A stretch of DNA of 64,000 nt, taken from contig LODT01000032.1 of the NCBI GenBank assembly GCA_001606155.1, positions 1 through 64,000 of the forward strand, read 5' to 3'. This document shows, piece after piece, positions 12,995-24,533 of the stretch (positions within the stretch are counted from its first letter, which is position 1; each line of letters opens with the position of its first letter). The translations under genes were made by a program, and so were the position numbers. Origin of the DNA: Tieghemostelium lacteum. Lineage: Eukaryota > Evosea > Eumycetozoa > Dictyosteliales > Raperosteliaceae. The notes under the pieces are model-generated. The model saw only the letters and a program-made list of their open reading frames with translations. It was not told the DNA's origin and made no database searches.

Positions 12995-15838
12995 TTATTT
13001 GTTATTGTTGTTATTATTGTTATTATTGCTATTATTAAAAGTAGCTGATAGATTTGAGGATGATAAACCAAAACCTGATTTATTTGAGGCTGTAACTGAT
13101 AGACGAGATGATGACATGTTTGGTGAGTGTTGTGATGATATTGAGTTTCTAGAAATTGATAATTTACGACTTTGCATAAATTGTGTGGATTTTGTTCTTT
13201 GATGTTGTACTTTGGTGCATAGACCAATTGCATTAACCCATTCAGTACGAATCTCTGGTGTTTTGGCAAATAGTAGAATCATTTCTTGGTCAATTTTCAA
13301 TTGGAATGCATTGTGAATTTTCATTGATGGACATTCTTGTAGAGGTGTGAGAGTGAGAGAAGTACTGTCTTTAATTGGAATATATTTAATGACATGGAGT
13401 TCATTGTCCTTCTCCTCGGTTTTCAATAGACCATTTTGGAAGAGGAAAAAGATATATTTCTCTGAATCTTGTTTCAGTTTGGATCTAACTAGTAATGCAT
13501 TACCAGGTGATAAAATGTCAGGTTCAGGAGGTACCAATTGCATGTAGATATCTCTAATGGTGGATTTGTTCTCTGCATCTCTTTTACGTTCATTCAATAC
13601 CACTGTCAGTTTCTTTAGTTGTCTTACTGTATTTTCAATATTCTCACGATCATGATGATCATTATGAGTGTGTTTATGTAGATCTTCTAGTAACATTACA
13701 TATCTTGGCATTCTTTGAATTGGCATAATCAGATAGAAAACCAAATCAAAACCTTTAGTTTTGTTATCACGAACATCTTGGACATGTTCGAGGAACTTTT
13801 CATCCTTTTTACATTCTTCGTAAATCTTCAAAGCTGCATTATAGTTATTGACATACTGTGCGTATACATCAGCAGCTCCATCAAGAAGATACTGGAATAC
13901 ATCAGATATACTATGATTCGTAGTCCAGTTATTAAATTTCTCATCAAGTAACTTTAGAAAACCTTTGTTGAATTCATGAATTACTTCTATATTACAAAAT
14001 ATCTCGTTGAGTTGGTCCATTGTCAACAAGGGTTTCTCTTGAACTCTTAATGGAATCAAATACTCTTCTATACAAGTGTTCAAAGAGCTTACCAAAGTTT
14101 GTTCTGTTTGAATTAGCTCCTTTATAATTCTAGCACGATGAGAATATTTCTTTTGTTCAGCTACAAAAGCCTTTCTTGCCAACCATGATTTTATAGCTGG
14201 TCCCAAAAGATCGAAACCTGATCGAATTTGAGCGTGCACTTCTATTACTGTCTTCTCCTTTTGTTGTATATCATGTTTTTTGAGTGCAATGTCATTTAGA
14301 AGCTCTACAATGATATTAGTCTCTGGTTCATCGTGGTATCCATCATAGGACTCTGTTTCACCTTCACTATAGAATTGACCCTCCAAATCAGTAGTATCGG
14401 TCATATTAATACCATCATTATCAATACTTGAATAATCATCAGTTTCTGAATCATACTCTGAATCATGTCCACGATCCATGGATGAAATCTTCTTTATCAA
14501 ACTGATCATTCTTTCAATTGGTTTAATAACTAGTAACTGGAAGTCTCTGGAAACCAATAGAATACCAACGAGTAATATAATAATAAGACAAACTGTCAGA
14601 CATATAGCCAAAGCAGCTAAATACATTTCATTGTCCCTATTACTAACCCATATTTCATTGGCCTTACTGTCAGTACTGTACCTTTCAATATAACTGTAAA
14701 ACCATATAGACACATCCTCCGATGTCTCGTAGAGGAGAGTATTGTTAATCTTCAAATATAATATATCAACTGCATTGCTATATGTAAGATACTGCGAAAG
14801 AGTAGCAGTTGCATTGGGACTTTCAACAAACAGTGCCAATAGAGATGCATTATAATGTTCAGTATCAAATTGTGGGTTTGTCAAAACGGTAACTAAAACT
14901 ATGAGCAATGCCATCAACATTACCTTGTGACTTGTCTTACTTAGTAACTGTTTACCAATGGAGCTAGGTTCAACAGAAGCCTGTACCAGATTGGAACTAT
15001 TCGATTTATCCTCCACACGAGCACTGCATTGCAAAAGGTTAAAGAAATTTATAATTTTTGAGATTCTTGATAATCTCGATGCTATTCTTGCGACTCTAGC
15101 TGTTCTGGAGATACTTAGACTGTTCATTGCGTGTGTTATGGATGAGATACCAAATATAAAACTAATGATATCTGGAATCAAAGATGCCATGGAAATGAGA
15201 TCGATTGGAAAATAAAATGATAATACATAAAATAGTCTTTGTACGTAGATTGAAAAGAACAAGTCTACTACAAATATGATGAATACTACAATCTTTAGAG
15301 AGGAAACTACCGTAAAGCTGACATGGTCATCAGGTGCACCTGTGGCCAACATAAAATCATCGATAAAAAGTAGATAAATAGTGGCTAGTAACATGATAAT
15401 CATTGCCCATCGAGAATTCATTAGTTTTCCTAGTTTCTTTCTCAATGCATTTTGAGAGGACTTCTTTCTCTGTCTTCTACGTTTGGAGATGGATTTTAGT
15501 TTCTTTATTCCCTTGCCATGAAATAGTTTTTGCTTGAGATCGTTAAATGACTTCTCCATATCCAAATGTGGGTGATGTGCCATCACACTTAAACCACCTT
15601 TAATATGGTGAAGTTTTTTTAGAAAACCACCACTGCTGTGACTATCATCTGATGATGAATGATTATTCTGTCTCTTTACTGATCCACCATCGGTATCATA
15701 CTCCAAATCCTTACTGTTGATTCTCAATTGCAATTTATGTCTTCTTGATGAGGTTGAATTGTTTGGTGACAATTCCAGTGTGGATGAGGATATAGATGGT
15801 GGGTTGTGATCATCTATCTCGGAGTTATCCGAAATCAT
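12995..15838 (-). CDS. Transmembrane RhoGEF with voltage-sensor-like S1-S4 domain
   Basis: 947 residues in one exon. Residues 1-140 are polar and then very basic. Four hydrophobic helices follow at about 143-160, 172-199, 203-230 and 241-267. The third has FPIDLISMASLIPDI, like S3 of CNG/KCNH-type channels. The fourth has basic residues R245, R248, R251, R255, R258 and K261 at roughly every third position, like an S4 voltage sensor. A fifth helix (305-320), an extracellular loop with N-glycosylation sites (NAS, NAT, NNT) and a sixth helix (406-429) come next. A juxtamembrane acidic region leads to an IQ-like helix (547-563), a DH domain (about 568-757, with GFDLVFYLIMPIQRMPRYVM) and a PH domain (about 770-876). 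The tail is Ser/Asn-rich. DH-PH activates Rho/Rac GTPases. No pore loop or selectivity filter is visible, so it is probably not a channel. Control of Rac by voltage or an outside ligand is inference. Confidence 0.9.
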   Translation of the reverse strand: MISDNSEIDDHNPPSISSSTLELSPNNSTSSRRHKLQLRINSKDLEYDTDGGSVKRQNNHSSSDDSHSSGGFLKKLHHIKGGLSVMAHHPHLDMEKSFNDLKQKLFHGKGIKKLKSISKRRRQRKKSSQNALRKKLGKLMNSRWAMIIMLLATIYLLFIDDFMLATGAPDDHVSFTVVSSLKIVVFIIFVVDLFFSIYVQRLFYVLSFYFPIDLISMASLIPDIISFIFGISSITHAMNSLSISRTARVARIASRLSRISKIINFFNLLQCSARVEDKSNSSNLVQASVEPSSIGKQLLSKTSHKVMLMALLIVLVTVLTNPQFDTEHYNASLLALFVESPNATATLSQYLTYSNAVDILYLKINNTLLYETSEDVSIWFYSYIERYSTDSKANEIWVSNRDNEMYLAALAICLTVCLIIILLVGILLVSRDFQLLVIKPIERMISLIKKISSMDRGHDSEYDSETDDYSSIDNDGINMTDTTDLEGQFYSEGETESYDGYHDEPETNIIVELLNDIALKKHDIQQKEKTVIEVHAQIRSGFDLLGPAIKSWLARKAFVAEQKKYSHRARIIKELIQTEQTLVSSLNTCIEEYLIPLRVQEKPLLTMDQLNEIFCNIEVIHEFNKGFLKLLDEKFNNWTTNHSISDVFQYLLDGAADVYAQYVNNYNAALKIYEECKKDEKFLEHVQDVRDNKTKGFDLVFYLIMPIQRMPRYVMLLEDLHKHTHNDHHDRENIENTVRQLKKLTVVLNERKRDAENKSTIRDIYMQLVPPEPDILSPGNALLVRSKLKQDSEKYIFFLFQNGLLKTEEKDNELHVIKYIPIKDSTSLTLTPLQECPSMKIHNAFQLKIDQEMILLFAKTPEIRTEWVNAIGLCTKVQHQRTKSTQFMQSRKLSISRNSISSQHSPNMSSSRLSVTASNKSGFGLSSSNLSATFNNSNNNNNNNNNK

Positions 15839-16152
15839 TTATTTCGTAGTCTGAAGTAATATTGTGATCACTCTATACTTTTGATCACTTTACTACTTTT
15901 TTTTTATTTTTATAATGCAGGATAGATATTTATGTAAAAAAAATAATAACTAAACAATTAAAAATAAATTTTTTTTTCAGTTGATGGTGTTGGAGTGAAT
16001 TTTTTTTGTGGCCTTTCATTTTGCAGGGTATCTTGAGTTTCTTTGAACACTTTTATTGTAAAATAATTGATGTTTGGTTTTATCGATAAATTATAATTTT
16101 ACAAAATTAGATATCTATTTGGTTAGAATCACTTTTTCCTACACATACTTGT
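15839..16152. other. Intergenic, promoter side of the RhoGEF gene
   Basis: 314 AT-rich bases with an oligo(T) run at 15896-15905. I see no gene or RNA structure. It should contain the RhoGEF promoter (minus strand) and the 5' side of nothing else, since the next gene ends here. Confidence 0.5.
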
Positions 16153-16883
16153 TTATTTACCCATATTGTTAAATAGAAATACTCTAGATTCAATATCACT
16201 TATATCATCCTGGTTATTTAATAATGGAGATGATTTAAACAGTAAACAATGGCTATACCATTGATCACTTTGAATTTGGTTGGAATTGTATTGTGTTGTC
16301 AGATCATTTATAATCTCTTCTTTCATTTGATAGTCTTGGTCATAGTAATACAAAGTTGTTGACATAAAATCAACTAAATCTGCTATAGACAATTGAATTT
16401 GACTTGGACCTCTTGAACATAATAACTTAAATTTTTTTTTTTTTTTTTTATAATTTTTAGATTTTTAGCAAGAGTTTGAAAATATATTAATATAACCATT
16501 ATTTCGGTGATTTCACCAAATCAACAATAAAAAATGAATAATATTGAAAAATTTACATTTAAATCGGTAGAATTTGAAAATGATAGGTATTCTTTTGATT
16601 TTATTATAATAAAATGTGATTTTTTAATAATCTCACCTATTTGACTACAGTTATCAATTAACTTTTTTAAAGATTGTTTGATATCAAAATGAGCATTTAA
16701 ATCAATTGGTTGTTCAACAGTTACTATATTATCTATTGAAGGCTGTTGTTGATTTTGTTTTAATTGTTCACTTATAAAATCCAAATGTTTATGATTTCCA
16801 ATCTGTAAATTATCAATTGCTCCAATTTGATCTTGAAATTCATTATAAAGTTTTTGAATTGTCAAGGCAATTGAATTGTCCAT
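16153..16883 (-). CDS. Small coiled-coil protein, possibly CINP-like
   Basis: Two exons, 16883-16637 and 16409-16153, with a 227-base intron (GTGAGA...AGAG). The phase closes to give 167 residues. The N-terminal half is helical (TIQKLYNEFQDQIGAIDNLQ) with a Gln-rich linker. The C-terminal half has SIADLVDFMSTTLYYYDQDY, then MKEEIINDLTTQYNSNQIQSD and a terminal helix. Length and the pattern (aromatic-rich helix, then basic/acidic 'K..I...L', then 'Y...W' region) resemble the CDK2-interacting protein CINP, a DNA-replication and ribosome-biogenesis factor. The resemblance is weak and the assignment tentative. Confidence 0.5.
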
Positions 16884-17127
16884 ATTTACATATTCTTCCT
16901 TTACTTTTTTAAAAATTTTTTTTTTTTTTTTTTTTAAATTTGTTCGGTTTTTTTTTATTATCCGTTATAACTACAATTTTTGAAATATCATTGTCCATTT
17001 TCAAAAAAAAATTAGAAATATCACAAGTTATCCAAAATATATTTATTATTAAGTTGGAATAACACAGATACACAGATATATATCCTATTTATAGCATACA
17101 GACATAGTATATTGCTAGAGGAGTACT

Positions 17128-20100
17128 ATGTTTAATACGAACAACAATAATAATACAACCTCTTTGGAAGGAGGTACTGGAGGAGAGGATACCAATAGTC
17201 AATTTGAAGATTTTCAAAAGAATCTCTTTCAAAAGTTAGTTTCAGCAACTAAGATATCTAATAGTCTTCCATCGGAAGAAGACTATGCCTATTATGAAAC
17301 ATTTCCAGAATTTAAATCAAAAATGGGTACTATTGGAAAGAGACTACTCAATCTCACTCAAAATTTTGTACAATCAGAAGATCCAAAAACTAAAATCAAT
17401 TTAACTGATACCAATGATACCGAAGAACTTTCCTATAGATTCAATGGTATTGTTGATCTTGTAGATGAAATGATTGATAGAGTAGTAGGTATATGATAAT
17501 ATGGGTTCATCTCAGATATATACTAATGAATATTTCTTATAGGATAAGAATATAGATCCAAAATATCAACAAAGTAATAACTCAAATATTTATATATCAT
17601 CAACTATTACAACTGGTCAGAATGGAAAGACCAATGAAAAGAATATGTTCTATGGAAATAATATAGTTAGACCTCAATTTAAATTTGAAGATCCAATTGA
17701 TAATAGTAATTTTCCATTTCTTCCAAAGATTAAAGTGAAACCCAATGCATTAAAGCCTTTAGATCCTATATTTTTACAGAGTTATGAAACATCGTTTGGG
17801 AAGATTGTTAGAAGTAAGGAACAAGAGACTTTAGTGTACCCCCATCCATATGAATATGAAATTATGAGTTTTCAATATACCGCAAAACAGTTACAACCAT
17901 GTAAGGAACAGTTATATAAGGGTTTGGATAAGACACCTTACACTTGGATTGATACAGTCCAACAATTGGATGAGTTGGTCGAAAAATTGAAATTTGTAGA
18001 GGAGATTGCTATCGATTTGGAGAATCACTCTTATCGTTCTTATCAGGGTTTTGTGTGTTTGATGCAAGTCAGTACACGTACAGAGGACTTTATAATTGAT
18101 ACTTTAGTCCTTAGATCACAGATGAATCGTCTTAATGTAGTCTTTACCGATCCTAAGATTGTAAAGGTACTCCATGGATCTGATTCAGATATTAAATGGT
18201 TACAAAGAGACTTTGGCGTGTATATTGTCAATATGTTTGACACTGGACAGGCTTCAAGAGTTATGGAGTATCCATCGGCAAGTTTAGCATTTCTAATGAA
18301 ATACTTTTGTTCAGTGGATGCTAATAAAAAGTATCAATTAGCTGATTGGAGAATCAGAATGATTCCAGAAGAAATGATAAAGTATGCTAGAGAGGATACA
18401 CATTATCTTCTGTACATCTATGATAGATTGAGAAATGAACTCTTCACTAAAGGTGGTTCTAAAGATACCTTTATTCAATTGGTATTGGCAAAGAGTAGAG
18501 ATTTGTCATTGTTACGTTATGAAAAGGATCTCATTGATGACTATACTCATATTCAGTTTGCTGCCAAATCTCAGTTACAGTATACTCCAAGTCAGTTGGC
18601 AACTCTAAAGGTTTTATATCACTGGAGAGAGAATATCTCCAGAGAAGAGGATGAATCTATTCGTTATATCTTACCCAACCAAATCATGTTAGCCATCGTT
18701 GAAAAATCACCAACATCAGTTCAAGACATTCTGAATATTTCCACTACCATTCCACCCCACTTAAAAGTTCATGCACACACTCTAATTCAAGATATATTAA
18801 AATCAAAAATTCAAGATCTCAACACTAATACACAAATACTTGCCAACACTGGTAAATTCCCTCAATTATTACATAATACCCTTACATCTCAAAATAATTC
18901 CTATTATCAAAATGTTTTATTAAAACAACAACAACAACAACAACAACAACAGCAGCAACAAGTAATTCAACAACAAACTTTTATTTCACAAACCAATACA
19001 TCAATGAATAGTAGTAATAACAATAACAATAACAATAACAACAATAATAACAATAATAATAATAACAATAGTGGTAGATATTCACCAGTACCAAGCAGTA
19101 ATTCACTTCATCAGACTCATACAAATAGTAATAGTCCAGTATTGTCAACTGACCAATTATATAAGACTGCTAAATGGTTATCAAGTGATATGGATATAAA
19201 TTTACAAGCTAATTTCCAACAGAGTCTTGTGATGCCACAACCTAATAGAAAGGTTGCTACTATAGCTCCACTGAACCAGAATCATCATTCTAATCAACCA
19301 CTTCAAAATAGTTTATTTGATTCTTCAGAGGAAAATGAATATGGTGGTGATGAATCTGAAAGAAAGAAATCTAAACGTATAGCATCAATGGTTTCATCTT
19401 CTTTTGAACCTTCTAGTACTTTTGCACCAGTTTTTAAACCAACTACATTCTTAAAGACATTTGATCAACAAATGTTACAACAATCACAACAATCACAACA
19501 ACAAAATTTATCAACTGGAAGTTTGAATCCAAATAATAATACCATTGTAAATGATCAAGATGATGACGATGAAGATGATCAAGATGACGACGATGATTTC
19601 CCAATGAATACTAGTAAAAATAATAATAATAATACTGATGATGACGAAATGGATGAAGATCAAAAATCAAGTAAATCTACAGAGGAGAAAGATGGTGACA
19701 GTGGTGATAATATAGATGATGACGATGATGATACCACTAATAAAGTACCAAAAAGTATGCAAGAAATCTATCAATTATCCAATATGAATCGTCGAAGAAA
19801 CAAAGAGAAAAAGAAATTAAAAGAAAATTCATCATTGTCAACTTCACCTGGAACTGGTTCAATGATTTTAGACAGTACTCCAACTAGTGGTCAATCTAAA
19901 TCCAAAAAAGAGGATGTATCAGGTCCTGATACTCTCAATTTTTTGAAAGAGATTGGATGGATCAGTAACGATAATACTGATTCTTTTAATCCAGTTAGTC
20001 AACAACAACAATTACAACAGCAACAACAACAACAACAACCAACACAATCATCTCAACAACTACAACCATCACAGTCATCTCAACAACCATCTCATCATGG

Positions 20101-20452
20101 ACATCACCACGGACACCATTCTCACAGTCATACAAATACAAATATTAACAATAATCTTGGTAATAAAAATGTTGGTACTCAAAAGGGACCATCTAAGAAG
20201 CCAAAACAACCATACCAACAACAACAACAATTACAACAACAATCATCCCAACAACAACCACCATCACAACCATTTGTCTCATTTGATTATGCTTCTATAT
20301 CTCAACAACAACCTCAACAACAACCACAACACCAACAACAATTTTTCAATTTGGATATCAGCCATGCTCAAGGTAAAAAGAAATCAAATACTGGTTCAAT
20401 TAGATCAAAATCTGGTACTTTTAGCAGTGGAAATAGAAGTAGTAAAAAATAA
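17128..20452 (+). CDS. rrp6: Exosome 3'-5' exonuclease Rrp6/EXOSC10
   Basis: Catalytic nuclear-exosome subunit that trims rRNA, snoRNA and aberrant transcripts from the 3' end. Exon 1 is 17128-17484 and exon 2 17543-20452, with a 58-base intron (GTAGGT...TATAG). The joined product is 1088 residues. Domains: PMC2NT at the N-terminus (exon 1, ending NGIVDLVDEMIDR), then a DEDD-Y exonuclease with EEIAIDLENHSYRSYQG, LHGSDSDIKWLQRD and YAREDTHYLLYIYD, then HRDC (LKVLYHWRENISREEDES...VEKSP). The C-terminal half is low complexity: poly-Gln, poly-Asn, acidic Asp/Glu blocks, a His-rich patch and Gln-rich repeats. This is longer than in fungi or animals (about 730-890) because of these dictyostelid insertions. 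Confidence 0.95.
18924..19072 (+). repeat. CAA and AAT/AAC trinucleotide tracts coding poly-Gln and poly-Asn
   Basis: A CAA/CAG run (18924-18970) and an AAT/AAC run (about 19012-19072) inside the Rrp6 gene, encoding about 15 Gln and about 20 Asn. Further short CAA runs occur at about 19996-20040 and 20215-20240. Such tracts are characteristic of dictyostelid proteins. Confidence 0.9.
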
Positions 20453-21010
20453 TCAACAAAATAATAACATGACTTATGTTCATATTGTTTGTTCAGTATG
20501 AAATAAATTAAATTTAAAAGATGAAAATAAAGAACTAAAATAATAATATATATTTAAAAATACCAACTTATAGTTTATTAATCGTTTTTTTTTTTGTTAT
20601 ACAAATTATTATTATTACCTTGAAAGTATAAATATAATAAAACCTAAGCAATAACTGTCTGTAGTAGTGTGAACAGGAGGAGGGAAAAACAATGTAAATA
20701 AGTGTATTTTGGTTTGATGTGGGTGTATGTGGGTGATTTATGTATCATTTTGGTTGAAAAAAAAAAGAGAGTGAGAGGGGGATCAAGATGAACAAAAGAA
20801 GAAAAAATTGGGAAATGCTTAAGTCTCTAAAATATGTGGATACTCTTGGCTTTTAGTGGTGAGAATGAGTTCAGTTGGTGATTTCTTTTCTATAAATGAA
20901 AAAAAAAGTGTGATTGATAATTATAAGATTGTTGTTGAAGTTGGAAGAGGAGGAGGTGATTGTGTTTGTGCTAAAAATATAAAAATTGTCCAATTAATTG
21001 ATAATAATAA
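20453..21010. other. Convergent 3' flanks of rrp6 and rab5
   Basis: 558 bases between two gene 3' ends. The stretch 20650-20970 is markedly G-rich on the plus strand (for example GGAGGAGGG at 20674-20682 and GAGGGGG at 20775-20781), that is C-rich on the rab5 sense strand. I find no ORF with family similarity. A long rab5 3' UTR is a possible reading. Confidence 0.4.
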
Positions 21011-21895
21011 TTAATTTGAACAACATGGTTTTTTCTTTTGACTATTATCTATGTTTGTTGGAGTAATTTGTAATCTACCTGAACCAGGTCTTGTGGTTGG
21101 TGTTTTTGGTAATTTTTTAGCTAAGGTTTATAAAATATATTAATATTTACACTAAAATTCAATGTTGTTAAATCCAAATACCAACCTATTTCTACAAAGA
21201 GTTCATTAACATTTTGAGATGTTTTTGCTGATGTTTCCATAAAAAGTAAACCATTTTCTTCAGCGTACTGTTGTGCTTCCTGTTTGTATTTTTTAAAAAA
21301 AGGGGAGGTAACATGGGTTACAGGGTATGAGTATTTTTGATACTTTTTCATGACTGTCTATCTTTGTTTTTTTTTTTAGTATTGATACATACTGCTGTTT
21401 CTACTCTACGTTTGGCAGCAAGATCTAATTTATTACCAGCTAATGCTATAACGATATTTGGTGAACCTTGTCTTTGTAGTTCTTTTACCCATTTAATTGC
21501 TCTTTCAAAAGAGTCTTCTGAACGAATATCATAAACCACAATTGCTGCTTGAGCTCCTCTATAGTACATTGGTGCCAAAGTGTGATATCTTTCTTGACCT
21601 GCAGTATCCCAAATTTCAAATTTAACTGTTGTATCATTTAAACAAACTGTTTGTGCTAAAAATGCAGCTGTAATCATCAAATATCAAAAGATACAGTTAA
21701 TAACTGATAACTATAAATAAATGTAATTTCATATTGATTTTGTCAATGGTGTCACTATTACTTACCTCCAATAGTACTTTCTTGATAATCTAGGAAATGT
21801 CCTCTGACAAATCTCAATACCAATGAACTTTTACCTACAGCTGCCTCACCTAGTAATACTAACTTAAATTGAAATATTTTATTGTTATTATTCAT
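21011..21895 (-). CDS. rab5: Rab5 small GTPase
   Basis: Early-endosome Rab that controls homotypic fusion and macropinosome/phagosome maturation. Four exons, 21895-21766, 21667-21393, 21279-21186 and 21120-21011, encode 202 residues, with all splice phases closing (introns 98, 113 and 65 bases). G-box motifs: GEAAVGKSS (P loop), STIGAAF (switch I), WDTAGQERY (switch II), GNKLDL and [10 protein letters not shown]. The C-terminus is CCSN, the prenylation motif of animal Rab5. Residues [20 protein letters not shown] match Rab5 rather than other Rabs. Introns begin GTAAGT, GTATGT and GTTGGT. Confidence 0.96.
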
Positions 21896-22325
21896 CTGTT
21901 ATAAAAATAAGTTGATTTGGTAATGACCCAGGTGTCGTGTACCAAAAAAAAAAAAACTTTTTGTTAATATCCATTGTGCACCATATTTCAATGTATTCAG
22001 CTGAAAACTCAAATAAATTGTGTTCACTTTAGTTTCCAAATTCTCTATTCATTCAATAGCTAAAGTACAAGCTGTGTTTTGCTATAGTTGTAAAAAATTT
22101 ACCTTTTTTTACCCTTATCTTTGTTGTTTTGTAAAAAATTAAAAAAAATAAAAAAAAAAAAAAAAATACTAAATTTTTGTGTTTGTATCTCCAAAGTTAT
22201 TTTAGAATGCTAGATTGTGATATTCAAATAGTATTCTTTTTTGATTTATAATCATTAGTCTATTGTTTAATATTTATATGTACAATGTATTATATTTAAT
22301 ATATTTTATTTCGTTTGGATGGTTA
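21896..22325. promoter_or_regulatory. rab5 promoter and arf 3' flank
   Basis: 430 AT-rich bases with an A-rich run at 22141-22166 and an A12 run at about 21944-21956. No ORF or RNA gene is visible. It lies upstream of rab5 (minus strand) and downstream of the Arf gene stop. Confidence 0.45.
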
Positions 22326-22950
22326 CTATTTACTATTTAATGTTTTGGAGAGGAATTCAAAACCTTCATAAATACCTTGACCATTGATTGCAGATGTTGA
22401 TTGAATAAACCATTTTCTATCTTTAATTGAATATAAATTTAATTGTTCTGAAATCTCAGCAATAGTCAAAGAAGTTGGAATATCTTGTTTGTTTGCTAAA
22501 ATCAATAATGGAGCACCTCTAAGAGAATCCTCGTACATTAAACTATCAATTTCCTTTTTAACCTCCATTATTCTCTCTCTATCTGCTGAATCGACTACAA
22601 ATATTATTGCACTAGAATTTTGGAAATAATGTCTCCACAATACTCTAATTTTATCTTGACCACCTACATCCTATAAGATTTTAAAAAAATATATTAGTTA
22701 ATCAGTTCAACAACTTCATAATCAATCTATATATCCTATTTAAACATACCCAAACTGTGAAATTTAAATTACTTTTATAAGAAACAGTTTCAACATTGAA
22801 ACCTATAGTTGGTAATGTTGTTATATTTTCACCTAATTTCATTCTGTATAAAATAGAAGTCTTTCCAGCATTATCTAAACCTATCATTAATATACGATAC
22901 TGTTTTTTAGCATCGAATAATTGATAAATATTTGATAGTAAATTTCCCAT
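22326..22950 (-). CDS. Arf-family small GTPase (Arf/Arl)
   Basis: Two exons, 22950-22750 and 22670-22326 (79-base GTATGT...TAG intron), make 181 residues, the same length as Arf1. Gly2 (MGNLLSN) would be N-myristoylated. Motifs: GLDNAGKTS (P loop), PTIGFNVE (switch I), WDVGGQDK (switch II), ANKQDIP and an STSA-type G5. The Asn in GLDNAGKT is shared with several Arl proteins, while the rest is closer to Arf, and the C-terminal half is clearly more diverged from Arf1. It is best called a divergent Arf or Arl1-type regulator of coat recruitment on Golgi or endosomal membranes. Confidence 0.9.
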
Positions 22951-23542
22951 TTTATGTATCTATTTATATTTTTAATTTATATATTTCTTTTCCTTTAATT
23001 GTTAATGTTTATAAATTCTTTCATTTGAATTTTATTTATAGTTCACAATAAAGTGAAACTACTTAATATTGCAATTACAAAACTTAGTTGTCGATTTTGA
23101 AAACATCTGTTTTGCAAACGTGGTTTTTAAAAGTTGAAAAACTAAAAAACTTGATTTTCATTTTAATTTCCAATTTTTTTTTCTCAAATTGCGGAATTAT
23201 TTGATTTAATTTTACCAATAGCAAGACAAGTGCCTCTCAATATATTTTAAAAAATGATAATAAATATTTATTTTACATCTTTCTGAGAGGTTATTCTTCA
23301 GATGGTGACCAAGGGTACCCTCTAAATTGGTGTGTCAAAGACTTAAAAACTTTGATTCTATTATTTACAATGATTTTCGAAATTAGTATAAGTAAAAATA
23401 CTTTCACTAAAAATTCAAAGCTAGAATTGGTGTGGTAAAAAAAATTTTATAATATATCGAGATTACGAAGATGAATATAAAAATTTGTACAAATGTTGAA
23501 CAGAAATTTAAATTTAAATTTATATTTGGATAAATAATTAAT
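22951..23542. promoter_or_regulatory. Divergent promoter region of arf and the gene at 23543
   Basis: 592 bases, AT-rich, with no ORF I can support. A G/C-containing patch at 23285-23340 (GAGGTTATTCTTCAG...GGGTACCC) stands out from its surroundings but matches nothing I recognise. Confidence 0.4.
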
Positions 23543-24250
23543 ATGGTAGTAAAAATAGATGACAGTAATAAAAAACATTTAAAATTACTGAAATCAAAAA
23601 AAAATGATAAAGAATTAGCAGAGCATTTTGGAGTGGAGGTGCAAACAGTGAAAAATCATGGTGCGAGTGAGTATTAATTTTATCTTCATCAAACAACATC
23701 ATTATTAATAACATGATTAGAACTCTTAGAAATAAATAATAAAAAGCACCCTAGAGATGATGAGACAGAAAGCGAAGATTCTGAGGAAGAAAATATATCA
23801 TCTGATGAAGAGGACACAAAAAAAAGGAAAAACAATAAATCCGACAATAATGTATTCGCTAATGTCCCATATTATCTCCACGAAGAGAAGGACCATTTCC
23901 ACATAATATTTTTTTATTTTCCATTCGAGCTAAATGGAAATCATTTGAGCGATGATTGTAAAGAATTGAGTTTAACAATAGAAATCGCAATATCTTCAGA
24001 GGATCTCAATGTAATCAATACGAACTATAAACAAGGAGATTCCAAATTTGATATTCAAAAATCAACTTTTTATCAAACCAAACTTCCACCACAAACTGTA
24101 AGAATTCAATTTCCTTCTGCCCTTCAAATCCCTCTCGAATGCAAATTTGATTTAATAGGAGACAAAGATTTTGGTAGGCTAATAATAAAAAAGGCTACCA
24201 GCATTGATGTTCAAAAAAGTATTAGTATTTCTACTAAAAAAGGAACATAG
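23543..24250 (+). CDS. Unrecognised protein: helix-turn-helix, acidic linker, beta-rich domain
   Basis: Two exons, 23543-23666 and 23721-24250 (54-base GTGAGT...TTAG intron), phase-consistent, 217 residues. Residues 20-38 (KNDKELAEHFGVEVQTVKNH) look like a homeodomain-like helix-turn-helix. Residues 53-80 are acidic with Ser (DDETESEDSEEENISSDEED), followed by a basic KKRK, a possible nuclear signal. From about 95 there are alternating hydrophobic strands (FHIIFFYFPFEL, ELSLTIEIAIS, QTVRIQFPSAL, RLIIKK), reminiscent of an Hsp20/CS-like beta sandwich. A nuclear DNA-binding or chromatin role is inference. I do not recognise the family. Confidence 0.65.
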
Positions 24251-24533
24251 TCAATAAATTTAAATGTATAAATGTATGATAATTGCTAAACATTTTGATT
24301 TTTTTTTCAAATTTAGTTTTATAATATCAAAGTTTTAGACCCCTATACTATTATTGATAAAATCGATTATCATATTATAAATAATTTGTTTGGATTTAAA
24401 ATAAATAAATTTGTATTAATTTTAGTTTTATTATTAAATTTAACCACTATATATTAATTAGGAGATGGAAGTACATTGTTTTGTTTTTTTTTTTTTGATA
24501 TTGTGGGGAGCAAGTGTCGATATATAAGATGTT
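24251..24533. other. Convergent 3' flanks
   Basis: 283 AT-rich bases between the stop of the 23543 gene and the end of the RasGEF gene, with a T run at 24482-24498. Nothing else is seen. Confidence 0.4.

Noticed and set aside
19953-20501. 182-codon Asn/His-rich forward ORF inside rrp6
   Set aside because: Shifted frame of the Gln-rich tail of the real gene.
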